Assembly: GCF_014931375.1 (NCBI RefSeq)
Contig: NZ_CP063117.1
Location: 496,001-560,000 of the forward strand
Length of the DNA: 64,000 nt
Origin: Haemophilus parainfluenzae
GTDB lineage: Bacteria; Pseudomonadota; Gammaproteobacteria; Enterobacterales; Pasteurellaceae
Reading direction: 5' to 3'
The translations under genes and the position numbers were made by a program. Positions 52,369 through 61,022 of the stretch are shown here, one piece after another; position 1 is the first letter of the stretch; each line of letters begins with the position of its first letter. The notes beneath the pieces are model-generated. The model had not been told where the DNA came from. It saw only the letters and a list, made by a program, of their open reading frames with translations, and ran no database searches.

Positions 52369-52411
52369 GATAAGAAGTGCGGTCAGAAAACGCGATGTTT
52401 TCTACACAAAA

Positions 52412-53050
52412 TTAGAAGCCTGCTTGTTTTTCTAATTGTTCAACAAGCGCATCATCTAAACCTAACGCTTGAGCTAAATTAGCTAAGAAAATGATTTCTT
52501 TGCGAGATAAGTCTTTGCTTACTAAACGTGCAGCTAAGTATACATTGCTTGCAAGTGCAGTATCGTTACCAACAAGACGTGCAATTTCATTGATAGAAAT
52601 TGGATTTTGGATTTCTTGTTCAAGCCATTGCGCTAATTCAGGGTTGTTACCTGCTTCATTTGCGATAGTTTGTTTTTCATCTTCAGTGATTTCACCGTCT
52701 GCAGCCGCTGCAGCAATCATAGTACGTAAAATCAATTCACCCACATCAACATGGCTTGATGAATTTAATACATCAAACGCATTTTCTGAAATGTTTGGTT
52801 GGGTATTTTGTTGGGATTTTTGATAGTTTTGGTACGCTTGGTAAGCAAGGTTACCTAAAACGGCAAGTGAGCCTAATTTTGCTAAGCTTGCACCGCCGCT
52901 ACGGCCTAAAATCATGGATAAAATACCGCCTAATGCTGCACCACCGCCTACTTTGGTGAGAGAGTCGATTGTTTGGTTGCCGGTTTCAAGTTTGCTTGCA
53001 GAGTTTTTAGCAACATCTAAAACTTGATTTAAAATGCTGTTGAGATCCAT
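52412..53050 (-). CDS. DUF533 (YebE-like) protein with TerB-type domain
   Basis: 212 aa. A Gly-rich segment near residues 33-70 (GGGAALGGILSMILGRSGGA then SLAKLGSLAVLGNLAYQAYQ) is probably a membrane hairpin. The C-terminal half is an alpha-helical TerB-like acidic domain (LRTMIAAAAADGEITEDEKQ and later LSRKEIIFLANLAQALGLD). YebE-family inner-membrane protein of unknown function; in E. coli it belongs to the envelope-stress response. Confidence 0.88.
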   Translation of the reverse strand: MDLNSILNQVLDVAKNSASKLETGNQTIDSLTKVGGGAALGGILSMILGRSGGASLAKLGSLAVLGNLAYQAYQNYQKSQQNTQPNISENAFDVLNSSSHVDVGELILRTMIAAAAADGEITEDEKQTIANEAGNNPELAQWLEQEIQNPISINEIARLVGNDTALASNVYLAARLVSKDLSRKEIIFLANLAQALGLDDALVEQLEKQAGF

Positions 53051-53209
53051 AAATGTTTCCTTTTGGTTGTTAATAGAGATTAAATTCGGCCTTTAGACAG
53101 TGATTTTTAAAAAAAATTCATTATTTTTAACCGCACTTTAAATCAAATTCTTGACTCGGTTTTAGAATTCATTATATTGAAATCTTTCTTCATTCAAAAG
53201 GAACTTAAT

Positions 53210-54724
53210 ATGACGCAGTCAAACGCAAAGCGTGAGACCTTTTCTGGTCGGAATGCATTTATTATGGCGGCGATTGGATCCGCTGTTGGCTTAGGAAACA
53301 TCTGGCGTTTCCCTTATACCACTTATGAAAACGGGGGCGGTGCATTTATTATCCCTTACCTTATTGCACTTTTAACCGCCGGTATTCCATTGCTTTTCTT
53401 AGATTATGCAATTGGTCATCGCCATCGTGGTGGTGCACCGCTTTCTTATCGTCGCTTTAACCCACACTTTGAAGTGTTTGGTTGGTGGCAAGTAATGGTG
53501 AATGTTATCATTGGTCTTTACTACGCGGTAGTATTAGGTTGGGCGGCAAGCTATACCTATTTCTCACTTAATTCTGCTTGGGGCGACCAACCTATTGATT
53601 TCTTCCTACACGAATTCTTAAAAATGGGTGATATCAGTAACGGCGTGAGCTTCGAATTTGTCGGCATGGTAACTGGCCCATTAATTGCTGTATGGTTAGT
53701 GGCGTTAGGCGTGCTTTCTTTAGGTATTCAAAAAGGGATTTCTAAATCTTCAGATATCTTAATGCCTGTTTTAGTGGTGATGTTTGTGGCGTTGGTCGTT
53801 TATTCTTTATTCTTACCAGGTGCAGAAAAAGGCTTAAACGCACTATTTACACCAGACTGGTCAAAACTCTCTAATCCGAGCGTGTGGATTGCGGCTTACG
53901 GTCAAATCTTCTTCTCTCTTTCCATCTGTTTCGGGATTATGATTACGTATGCATCGTACTTGAAAAAAGATTCAGATTTAACTGGTAGCGGTTTAGTTGT
54001 TGGTTTTGCAAACTCAAGTTTTGAAGTGCTTGCTGGTATCGGTGTATTTGCGGCATTAGGTTTCATTGCAACCGCGCAAGGTGTAGAAGTGAGCGAAGTG
54101 GCAAAAGGTGGTATTGGTTTAGCCTTCTTTGCATTCCCAACTATTATTAACAAAGCACCATTCGGTGAAGTATTAGGGGTATTATTCTTCGGTTCATTAA
54201 CCTTTGCGGCGTTAACCTCATTTATTTCTGTTATTGAAGTAATCATTTCAGCGATTCAAGATAAACTCCGTTTACGTCGAGCAAAAGCGACCTTTGTTGT
54301 TGGTTTACCAATGATGGTGGTATCAGTCATTTTATTTGGTACGACAACCGGCTTACCAATGCTTGATGTATTAGATAAATTCGTGAACTACTTTGGTATC
54401 GTTGCAGTTGCATTTGTTTCATTAATTGTGATTGTAGCAAATGAAAAATTAGGCTTATTAGGCAACCACTTAAATCAAAGCTCTTCATTCAAAGTCGGTT
54501 TCCTATGGCGTTTATGCATTGTAATCACCACGGGTATTCTTGCCTTTATGTTATTGAGTGAAGGTGCGAAGGTATTTACAGAAGGTTATGAAGGCTATCC
54601 AAGCTGGTTTGTAAATATCTTTGGTTGGGGGATGGCAATTTCGCTAGTGGTGGTTTCGTTCATTCTTTCTCGTTTAAAATGGAAAAATGAAGACAACTTC
54701 AAGCTTGAAGAAAAAGGAGAATAA
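53210..54724 (+). CDS. Sodium-dependent NSS-family amino acid transporter (MetP-like large subunit)
   Basis: 504 aa from ATG 53210 ([29 protein letters not shown] upstream). LeuT fold: TM1 has [20 protein letters not shown], the Na+/substrate unwinding signature. Twelve helices, with a long acidic end. Na+-coupled import of neutral amino acids; partner small subunit follows 2 bp downstream, as in the methionine/alanine MetPS system of Corynebacterium. Substrate not deducible. Confidence 0.92.
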   Translation: MTQSNAKRETFSGRNAFIMAAIGSAVGLGNIWRFPYTTYENGGGAFIIPYLIALLTAGIPLLFLDYAIGHRHRGGAPLSYRRFNPHFEVFGWWQVMVNVIIGLYYAVVLGWAASYTYFSLNSAWGDQPIDFFLHEFLKMGDISNGVSFEFVGMVTGPLIAVWLVALGVLSLGIQKGISKSSDILMPVLVVMFVALVVYSLFLPGAEKGLNALFTPDWSKLSNPSVWIAAYGQIFFSLSICFGIMITYASYLKKDSDLTGSGLVVGFANSSFEVLAGIGVFAALGFIATAQGVEVSEVAKGGIGLAFFAFPTIINKAPFGEVLGVLFFGSLTFAALTSFISVIEVIISAIQDKLRLRRAKATFVVGLPMMVVSVILFGTTTGLPMLDVLDKFVNYFGIVAVAFVSLIVIVANEKLGLLGNHLNQSSSFKVGFLWRLCIVITTGILAFMLLSEGAKVFTEGYEGYPSWFVNIFGWGMAISLVVVSFILSRLKWKNEDNFKLEEKGE

Positions 54725-54726
54725 AG

Positions 54727-54825
54727 ATGACAAGTATTGCAATTACAATGATGATTGTGGCGCTTTTTGTGATTTGGGGCGGCTTGATCTTTTCCTTAAT
54801 CAGACTTCCAAAAGAAGAAAAATAA
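54727..54825 (+). CDS. NSS transporter small subunit (MetS-like)
   Basis: 32 aa, one membrane helix with the family pattern MTSIAITMMIVALFVIWGG, then LIFSLIRLPKEEK. The large-subunit TAA is at 54722-54724 and GGAGAATAAAG precedes this ATG, so the two are translationally coupled. In Corynebacterium MetS is needed for the transport activity of MetP. Easily missed because of its length. Confidence 0.88.
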   Translation: MTSIAITMMIVALFVIWGGLIFSLIRLPKEEK

Positions 54826-54855
54826 GGTCAAAATTGACCGCACTTTGAAATAAGT

Positions 54856-54881
54856 AGGGCGTGCTGAGCACGCCCTTTTTT
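54856..54881 (+). terminator. Terminator after the NSS genes
   Basis: AGGGCGTGCT GAG AGCACGCCCT-type palindrome (GGGCGTGCTGAGCACGCCC) followed by TTTTTT; also lies just past the cpdB stop on the other strand. Confidence 0.85.
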
Positions 54882-54882
54882 G

Positions 54883-56856
54883 TTATTTCGATAAATCGAT
54901 TTGATATACCGCAAATCCAACTTCATCGGTGCCGACTTTCTTCATTGGGTATTGTGCATTGTCTTGAATAAATTTCGCAGCTTGCTCGCTTGGCGAGGTT
55001 TCAAAACGCACGTCTAATTTATCGTTACCTTTAATCGGTGCAAAGCGCCAGTTTTTATCTGCACTTGGGTTTACATGGCCATTTTTTTCGCTTTCTGCTT
55101 TGATGTAATCCGCAAGAATTTGGCGGTTTTCATCAGGAGAAGCGTAAACAATGTGCGCATCGCCAGTGCCTGGGAATTTATTACCGTAAGCGCGATAGTT
55201 GTTGGTTACAATTAAGAATTCTGCTTTTGGATCAACCGGTTTACCTTGGTAAGTTAAATTCACCACTCGGTGTGAGTTCGGGTTAATCAATTTACATTCG
55301 CCGTCATAACGCGGTGGTTGGGTCAGGTCGAATTCATAATTTACGCCGTCAATCACATCGTAGTTATAAGTACGGAAACCGTCCCAATCAAGTAAAGATT
55401 GTGGTTTGTCGCTGGTAGGATCGATTTGTTTGAACATCCCTGCGCTACATTCTAACCACTCTTTCAGTTCTTCACCGGTTGCTTTCACCACAACTAAGGT
55501 GTTTGGATAGAGGTATAAATCTGCTGCATTACGGAAGGTTAATTCACCTTTGTTCACTTCAGTATAGCCCGTTGGGTCATTTTTACGTCCGCCTGCTTTA
55601 AATGGTGCGCCTGCACTTAAAATTGGTAAGCCCGCCATTGCTGCAACACTTGGTGCTACTTTTTCAACGTAAGCTTTTTGTGCTTGGTTCACAATTTGAA
55701 TGGTTGGGTCATCTTGCACTAGGGCTAAGTAGCTATACATGTTATCGGTCGCTTTACCGATTGGCTGTGCCACAAATTCACGGGTGGCTTCATGCACAGG
55801 TTTTAAAAGTGCGGTCAATTCGGCATCACTTTCTGTGGTCGCTTTTTTGTTTTCAGCATCATAAATTGGGCGAAGTACCGCTTTACCATCAGCCACTAAC
55901 CATTTGCCGTTGTGTTGAGCAAGGGTTAAGTCGATTACACTGATGTTGTTTGCCCAGTAGCCAGCCATACTTTCAGGTACGCCTTTTACAGTACCTTTAG
56001 CAATATCTGCATTTGGTGATTTGGCGAACTCTTTGTTTGGGAATAGACGGTGAGAGTGACCGAAAACAATCGCGTCAATGTGTGGTACATCAGCAAGGTA
56101 GAATGCTGAGTTTTCTGCACCTTCTTGATATGGCTCATCTGATGGGCCTGTGTGAGCAAGTGCCACAATAATATCTGCGCCTTTTTGTTTCATTTCTGGC
56201 ACATATTTTTGTGCAGTTTTCACGATATCGCGAGTTTCTACTTTGCCTTGTAAGTTTGCTTTATCCCATACCATAATTTGAGGTGGTACAAAACCGATAT
56301 AACCAATGTTTAGTTTGTGCTTTTTACCTTGGCTATCTACCACTTCTTTGGTTTGAATCACATAAGGTGTGAAATAGGGCTCTTCGGTACCGACTTTTAC
56401 TACGTTGGCATTGATGATTGGGAATTTCGCTTGTTTAATCGCATCGGCTAAATAATCTAAGCCATAGTTAAATTCGTGGTTACCTAATGTGCCCACTTCA
56501 TAGTGCATTGCATTTAAGCAATCTACCGCTGGGTTTGATTTGCCTTCTTTGTAACCTTTAGCCGCTTGATAGTCAGCGATTGGGTTACCTTGGATTAAGT
56601 CACCGTTATCAACTAAAACGCTATTTTTCACCTCTTGACGAGCTTGACGAATCAAGCTTGCTGCACGAGTAAAACCGAATTTCTCAGTGGGTGCATCTTT
56701 GTAGTAATCGAAGTCAGTTAAAAAACTGTGAATATCGGTTGTTGCCACAATACGTAAATCGACTTGTGTGTCGCTTTTCGCAAAAGCAAAGCGGCTAGCA
56801 CTTAACGCTAAAATGCTGCTTGCGCCAAGTTGGATGAAATTTCTTCTGTTGATCAT
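54883..56856 (-). CDS. cpdB: 2',3'-cyclic-nucleotide 2'-phosphodiesterase/3'-nucleotidase, periplasmic
   Basis: 657 aa. Metallophosphoesterase domain (metal ligands in [52 protein letters not shown] and [10 protein letters not shown]) and a 5'-nucleotidase C-terminal domain ([20 protein letters not shown]). It degrades cyclic nucleotides and 3'-nucleotides so the nucleoside can be taken up. The signal peptide [20 protein letters not shown] has a twin arginine (NRRNFIQ), unlike the plain Sec signal of E. coli CpdB as I recall it. A perfect CRP site lies ~90 bp upstream. Confidence 0.95.
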   Translation of the reverse strand: MINRRNFIQLGASSILALSASRFAFAKSDTQVDLRIVATTDIHSFLTDFDYYKDAPTEKFGFTRAASLIRQARQEVKNSVLVDNGDLIQGNPIADYQAAKGYKEGKSNPAVDCLNAMHYEVGTLGNHEFNYGLDYLADAIKQAKFPIINANVVKVGTEEPYFTPYVIQTKEVVDSQGKKHKLNIGYIGFVPPQIMVWDKANLQGKVETRDIVKTAQKYVPEMKQKGADIIVALAHTGPSDEPYQEGAENSAFYLADVPHIDAIVFGHSHRLFPNKEFAKSPNADIAKGTVKGVPESMAGYWANNISVIDLTLAQHNGKWLVADGKAVLRPIYDAENKKATTESDAELTALLKPVHEATREFVAQPIGKATDNMYSYLALVQDDPTIQIVNQAQKAYVEKVAPSVAAMAGLPILSAGAPFKAGGRKNDPTGYTEVNKGELTFRNAADLYLYPNTLVVVKATGEELKEWLECSAGMFKQIDPTSDKPQSLLDWDGFRTYNYDVIDGVNYEFDLTQPPRYDGECKLINPNSHRVVNLTYQGKPVDPKAEFLIVTNNYRAYGNKFPGTGDAHIVYASPDENRQILADYIKAESEKNGHVNPSADKNWRFAPIKGNDKLDVRFETSPSEQAAKFIQDNAQYPMKKVGTDEVGFAVYQIDLSK

Positions 56857-56941
56857 ATGAGCTCCTGTTGTATAAGAATCGGCAAGATTTTAAAGCTCTT
56901 TTATATATAAAGAAAGTGCAATATAAAGTTCTGAAATGAAG

Positions 56942-56957
56942 TGTGATATGCATCACA
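56942..56957. promoter_or_regulatory. CRP site between cpdB and the ornithine carbamoyltransferase gene
   Basis: TGTGA-TATGCA-TCACA, perfect palindrome. Centre ~93 bp before the cpdB start and ~136 bp before the divergent gene. The first seems the likelier target. Confidence 0.8.
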
Positions 56958-57085
56958 AAATAAGGGATTGAATTTGGTTGCAAAACTTCACGTTTGGGAC
57001 AAAAATAGGGTATCCAATCCGCTAAAAATCACTTCACTCACAGTAAGGTAGCCATTTATTGATGGCATCCGATAAGGAGATCGCT

Positions 57086-58090
57086 ATGGCTTTTAATCTT
57101 AAAAATAGACACCTATTGAGTCTTGTTCATCATTCAGAATACGAAATTAATTATTTGTTAGATTTATCGCGTGATTTGAAACGAGCGAAATATGCGGGAA
57201 CTGAGCAACCTAAACTGCAAGGTAAAAATATCGCATTAATTTTTGAAAAAACCTCAACTCGTACTCGTTGTGCTTTTGAAGTCGCTGCTTATGATCAAGG
57301 TGCTAGAGTGACTTACATTGATCCAAATTCATCTCAGATTGGACATAAAGAAAGCATGAAGGATACGGCTCGAGTTCTTGGGAGGATGTATGATGCGATT
57401 GAATATCGGGGCTTTAAACAAAGTACTGTGCAAGAGCTTGCAGATTATGCTGGTGTCCCAGTGTTTAATGGTTTAACGGATGAGTTTCATCCTACACAAA
57501 TGCTCGCGGATGTTCTCACGATGATTGAACATTGTGATAAGCCACTTCATCAAATAAGTTATGTGTATATTGGTGATGCGCGTAATAACATGGGAAATTC
57601 TCTTTTACTAATTGGGTCTAAACTTGGGATGGATGTGCGTATTTGCGGCCCTAAAGCCTTATTGCCAGAAGCTGGTTTTGTTGAAATGTGTGAAGGTTTT
57701 GCTAAAGAAAGTGGTGCACAGATTACTGTCACTGAAGATATCGACACAGCCGTAAGAGATGTTGATTTTGTGCATACCGATGTTTGGGTTTCAATGGGTG
57801 AGCCATTAGAAGCTTGGGGAGAACGTATTAAATTATTGCTACCTTATCAAGTAACACCTGAGTTAATGAAACGCACAGGTAATCCTAAAGTGAAATTCAT
57901 GCACTGCTTACCCGCATTTCATAACAGTGAAACAAAAGTGGGTCGTCAAATTGCAGAAAAATACCCTGAATTAGCAAATGGCATTGAAGTGACTGAAGAG
58001 GTATTTGAGTCACCCATGAATATTGCGTTTGAGCAAGCTGAAAACCGGATGCATACAATTAAAGCGGTAATGGTTTCAAGTTTAGCTTAG
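57086..58090 (+). CDS. Ornithine carbamoyltransferase
   Basis: 334 aa from ATG 57086 ([32 protein letters not shown] in front); an earlier ATG at 57059 has no site. Carbamoyl phosphate motif STRTR in [20 protein letters not shown], ornithine loop SMGEP, and active-site HCLPA with a [11 protein letters not shown] segment. It could be anabolic (argF) or catabolic (arcB, the H. influenzae name); no arcA, arcC or arginine biosynthesis gene is beside it. The next operon uses ornithine too (speF). Confidence 0.95.
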   Translation: MAFNLKNRHLLSLVHHSEYEINYLLDLSRDLKRAKYAGTEQPKLQGKNIALIFEKTSTRTRCAFEVAAYDQGARVTYIDPNSSQIGHKESMKDTARVLGRMYDAIEYRGFKQSTVQELADYAGVPVFNGLTDEFHPTQMLADVLTMIEHCDKPLHQISYVYIGDARNNMGNSLLLIGSKLGMDVRICGPKALLPEAGFVEMCEGFAKESGAQITVTEDIDTAVRDVDFVHTDVWVSMGEPLEAWGERIKLLLPYQVTPELMKRTGNPKVKFMHCLPAFHNSETKVGRQIAEKYPELANGIEVTEEVFESPMNIAFEQAENRMHTIKAVMVSSLA

Positions 58091-58200
58091 TATTGAAAAT
58101 TAGATAAAATGTGTATCGTTTTTTTAATTCTAAATTTTGAATGAATTCTTAAGTTGTTTGTTGTGATTTTTTATTATTTATGTGAAATTTTATGTTATTT

Positions 58201-58262
58201 TTTGATTATGATCACATTTTTCAAAAAATATTATTGACATAATATTTACACAAGCAGAGAAT
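58201..58262 (+). promoter_or_regulatory. CRP-like site and promoter of the speFL-speF operon
   Basis: TTTGA-TTATGA-TCACA at 58201-58216 matches 9 of 10 CRP positions. TTGACA (58234-58239) and GAGAAT (58257-58262) are 17 bp apart. The predicted start near 58269 places the site at about -60. Confidence 0.6.
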
Positions 58263-58306
58263 GTACCCAACAAAGGTTAGTTTATATAGAAAGAGGGACT
58301 TTTTCT

Positions 58307-58501
58307 ATGCTACTTCGTACATATATACACAGATACGTCCATACGAAAGTATTGAGACTTTTACGGTTTAATCCGATAAAAGGTCGTTCTTTGATGGCGC
58401 ACATCCGTCGTACACGCCATATTATGATGCCGTCGCATCGCTCTTGCTTCTCATACTCACTATTTGCTTCTCAAAACAAACCATCCAACACGGCTCTCTA
58501 A
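58307..58501 (+). CDS. speFL: SpeFL-type ornithine-sensing leader peptide
   Basis: Reading frame of 64 codons upstream of speF, ending in TAA at 58499-58501. It holds MAHIRRTRHIMMPSHRSCFS, which matches E. coli SpeFL (MPHIRRTTHIM..AHRNSF), including the HIRRxxH ornithine-sensing motif and the spaced HR..F. Known mechanism: in E. coli free ornithine is held by the nascent chain, the ribosome stalls on SpeFL, Rho access is blocked and speF is expressed. Two starts are possible: ATG 58307 (AGAGGGAC upstream, 64 aa) or ATG 58394 (AAAGG 10 nt upstream, 35 aa, nearly the E. coli 34-aa length). The C-terminus (SQNKPSNTAL) is longer than in E. coli, which ends FNAR. Confidence 0.9.
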   Translation: MLLRTYIHRYVHTKVLRLLRFNPIKGRSLMAHIRRTRHIMMPSHRSCFSYSLFASQNKPSNTAL

Positions 58502-58535
58502 GCAGAGTTGTTCTCTCTGTTTAGAGAGTCTCCAC
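58491..58535 (+). promoter_or_regulatory. Alternative hairpins at the end of the speF leader
   Basis: Three runs can pair in different ways: CTCTCT (58494-58499, overlapping the leader stop codon), CAGAG (58503-58507), CTCTCTG (58513-58519) and AGAGAG (58523-58528). The CTCTCT GTTT AGAGAG hairpin and the CAGAG/CTCTG hairpin exclude each other. No T-run follows, so this is not an intrinsic terminator. The remaining 58536-58754 stretch is AT-rich without genes. Confidence 0.5.
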
Positions 58536-58754
58536 AGATTAATTTCTGAATATTTTTGTATTGTCTAGAACAGGCAAAAAATATTTTTTGAAATTAACTT
58601 AATCTTATTTAATTTAAAATAAAAATTTCTTACTTTAGTTTTTTATATTAAAAAGCTAGAGCAGGTTGTTTTATTCTAAATAAATCTAGTGCGTTGTTAA
58701 AATTAATAGCGCAGGGTAACTTTACGTCAAAAAAATAAATAAAAGGAGTTTATT

Positions 58755-60917
58755 ATGCCAAACTTAAAAATTGCATATAGTCCAAAAGTTGAACAATATT
58801 TCTCTACAAATAGAGAATTAGTTGAAATTACCAAAACAGACTTTACTGATGTTGCCGCTATTGTGTTGACAGCAGGAGATGTAGGTGAATACCTTGAACG
58901 TATTCAAGCAACAAATTTTGGTATCCCAGTATTTGTTGTTCAAACTGAAGAAGAACAAGTTGATCCGAAATTCTATGATGCTATTTATCATATTCAAGAT
59001 TTAAATGGTTATGACATTAAGCTTTATAGCCGTCAAATCGAAACTGCAGCAAGACTTTATGAAGAAAAAATGTTACCTCCATTCTTCAAAATGTTAAGTG
59101 AATATGTAGAAATGGGTAATATTGCTTTTGACTGTCCGGGACACCAAGGTGGTCAATACTATCGTAAACACCCAGCAGGTCGTTTCCTTTATGACTTCTA
59201 CGGTGAAAATATTTTCCGTTCAGATATTTGTAATGCTGACGTGAAATTAGGTGACTTGTTAATTCACGAAGGTGCAGCTTGTGATGCACAAAAATATGCG
59301 GCTCAAGTATTCAATGCAGATAAAACTTACTTCGTATTAAATGGTACATCTTCTTCAAACAAAGTTGCGTTAAACGCAGTACTTGCTCCGGGCGATTTAG
59401 TGTTATTTGACCGTAATAACCATAAATCAAACCACCATGGTGCATTAATTCAAGCGGGTGCAACCCCAATTTACTTAGAAACTGCACGTAACCCATTTGG
59501 TTTCATTGGTGGTATCGACAGTCACTGCTTCGAAGAAGATTATTTGAAATCATTAATTAAAGAAGTTGCACCTGAAAAATTAAATCAAAAACGTCCATTC
59601 CGTTTAGCGGTTATTCAATTAGGTACTTATGACGGTACAATTTATAACGCTCGTCAAGTGGTAGATAAAATTGGTCATCTTTGTGACTACATCTTATTCG
59701 ACTCTGCATGGGTAGGTTATGAACAATTCATTCCAATGATGAAAGACTGTTCTCCATTATTGCTTGAATTAAATGAAAATGATCCAGGTATTTTAGTGAC
59801 TCAATCTGTTCATAAACAACAAGCAGGTTTCTCACAAACTTCACAAATTCACAAAAAAGATAAACACATTAAAGGTCAAGATCGTTATGTAAACCACAAA
59901 CGTTTCAATAATGCCTTTATGTTACATGCGTCAACCAGTCCGTTCTATCCATTATTTGCGGCATTAGATGTGAATGCGAAAATTCAAGGTAGTGAAGCAG
60001 GTCGTCGTTTATGGCATGAATGTGTGAAAGTAGGTATCGAAGCACGTAAATTAGTATTAAATCACTGTGAATTAATTCGTCCATTTATTCCAACCACAAT
60101 TAAAGGTAAAAAATGGCAAGATTATGACACAGAAGAGATCGCAACTAATCTCGAATTCTTCAAATTCCACCCAACAGATACATGGCATAAATTTGAAGGC
60201 TATGCTGATGAACAATACTTCGTTGACCCATGTAAATTCTTGCTTACCACTCCAGGTATCAGCTTAGAAAATGGTGAATATGAAGACTTTGGTATTCCAG
60301 CAACCATTCTTGCAAACTACTTACGTGAAAACGGTATTATTCCGGAAAAATGTGACTTGAACTCTATCTTATTCTTGCTCACTCCGGCAGAAACTCTCAC
60401 CAAAATGCAAACATTGGTAGCTCAAATTGCCTTGTTCGAAAAACACATTAAACAAAACTCTTTATTAAAAGATGTATTGCCAACCGTGTACAAAAACAAC
60501 GAAGACCGCTACAAAGGCTACACAATCCGTCAATTATGCCAAGAAATGCATGATCTTTATGTCAGCCGCAATGTAAAACAACTTCAAAAAGACCTATTCC
60601 GTAAAGCAACATTACCGGAATATGCATTAAATCCACACGATGCGAATATTGAATTCGTTCGTAACAAAGTTGAACTTGTTGCATTAACTGACATTGTTGG
60701 TCGCGTAGCTGCGGAAGGTGCATTACCTTATCCTCCAGGTGTGTTATGTGTGGTTCCAGGGGAAAGATGGAGTCCGACTGCACAAAAATACTTCCTCGCA
60801 TTAGAAGAAGGTATCAACACATTACCTGGTTTCGCACCTGAAATCCAAGGGGTTTACTTACAAAAAGACCCTGATGGACGTACTCGTGCATATGGCTATG
60901 TTTTAACTGACTATTAA
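58755..60917 (+). CDS. speF: Ornithine decarboxylase, inducible
   Basis: 720 aa fold-type I PLP enzyme making putrescine from ornithine. The N-terminal wing domain (~110 aa) comes first, then FDCPGHQGGQYYRKHPAGRF, the PLP lysine in SVHKQQAGFSQTSQ (K354), and the C-terminal domain ending VYLQKDPDGRTRAYGYVLT. Length fits SpeF (about 730). Strong site AAAGGAGTTTATT. Followed by potE. It predicts an ODC-positive biotype. Confidence 0.97.
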   Translation: MPNLKIAYSPKVEQYFSTNRELVEITKTDFTDVAAIVLTAGDVGEYLERIQATNFGIPVFVVQTEEEQVDPKFYDAIYHIQDLNGYDIKLYSRQIETAARLYEEKMLPPFFKMLSEYVEMGNIAFDCPGHQGGQYYRKHPAGRFLYDFYGENIFRSDICNADVKLGDLLIHEGAACDAQKYAAQVFNADKTYFVLNGTSSSNKVALNAVLAPGDLVLFDRNNHKSNHHGALIQAGATPIYLETARNPFGFIGGIDSHCFEEDYLKSLIKEVAPEKLNQKRPFRLAVIQLGTYDGTIYNARQVVDKIGHLCDYILFDSAWVGYEQFIPMMKDCSPLLLELNENDPGILVTQSVHKQQAGFSQTSQIHKKDKHIKGQDRYVNHKRFNNAFMLHASTSPFYPLFAALDVNAKIQGSEAGRRLWHECVKVGIEARKLVLNHCELIRPFIPTTIKGKKWQDYDTEEIATNLEFFKFHPTDTWHKFEGYADEQYFVDPCKFLLTTPGISLENGEYEDFGIPATILANYLRENGIIPEKCDLNSILFLLTPAETLTKMQTLVAQIALFEKHIKQNSLLKDVLPTVYKNNEDRYKGYTIRQLCQEMHDLYVSRNVKQLQKDLFRKATLPEYALNPHDANIEFVRNKVELVALTDIVGRVAAEGALPYPPGVLCVVPGERWSPTAQKYFLALEEGINTLPGFAPEIQGVYLQKDPDGRTRAYGYVLTDY

Positions 60918-60968
60918 TAAAGTGTGGTTATGAGGTTTTCCCTCATAACCCTCTCAGCACAAACAAAA

Positions 60969-61008
60969 AAAGTGCGGTTAAAAACATTTAATTTTTTGAC
61001 CGCACTTT
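60969..61008 (+). terminator. Uptake-signal hairpin between speF and potE
   Basis: AAAGTGCGGT ... ACCGCACTTT with no T-run after it. The right arm ends 2 bp before the potE Shine-Dalgarno AAGGAG, so it may affect potE translation or RNA stability rather than end transcription. Confidence 0.6.
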
Positions 61009-61022
61009 AAGGAGTATAAATT

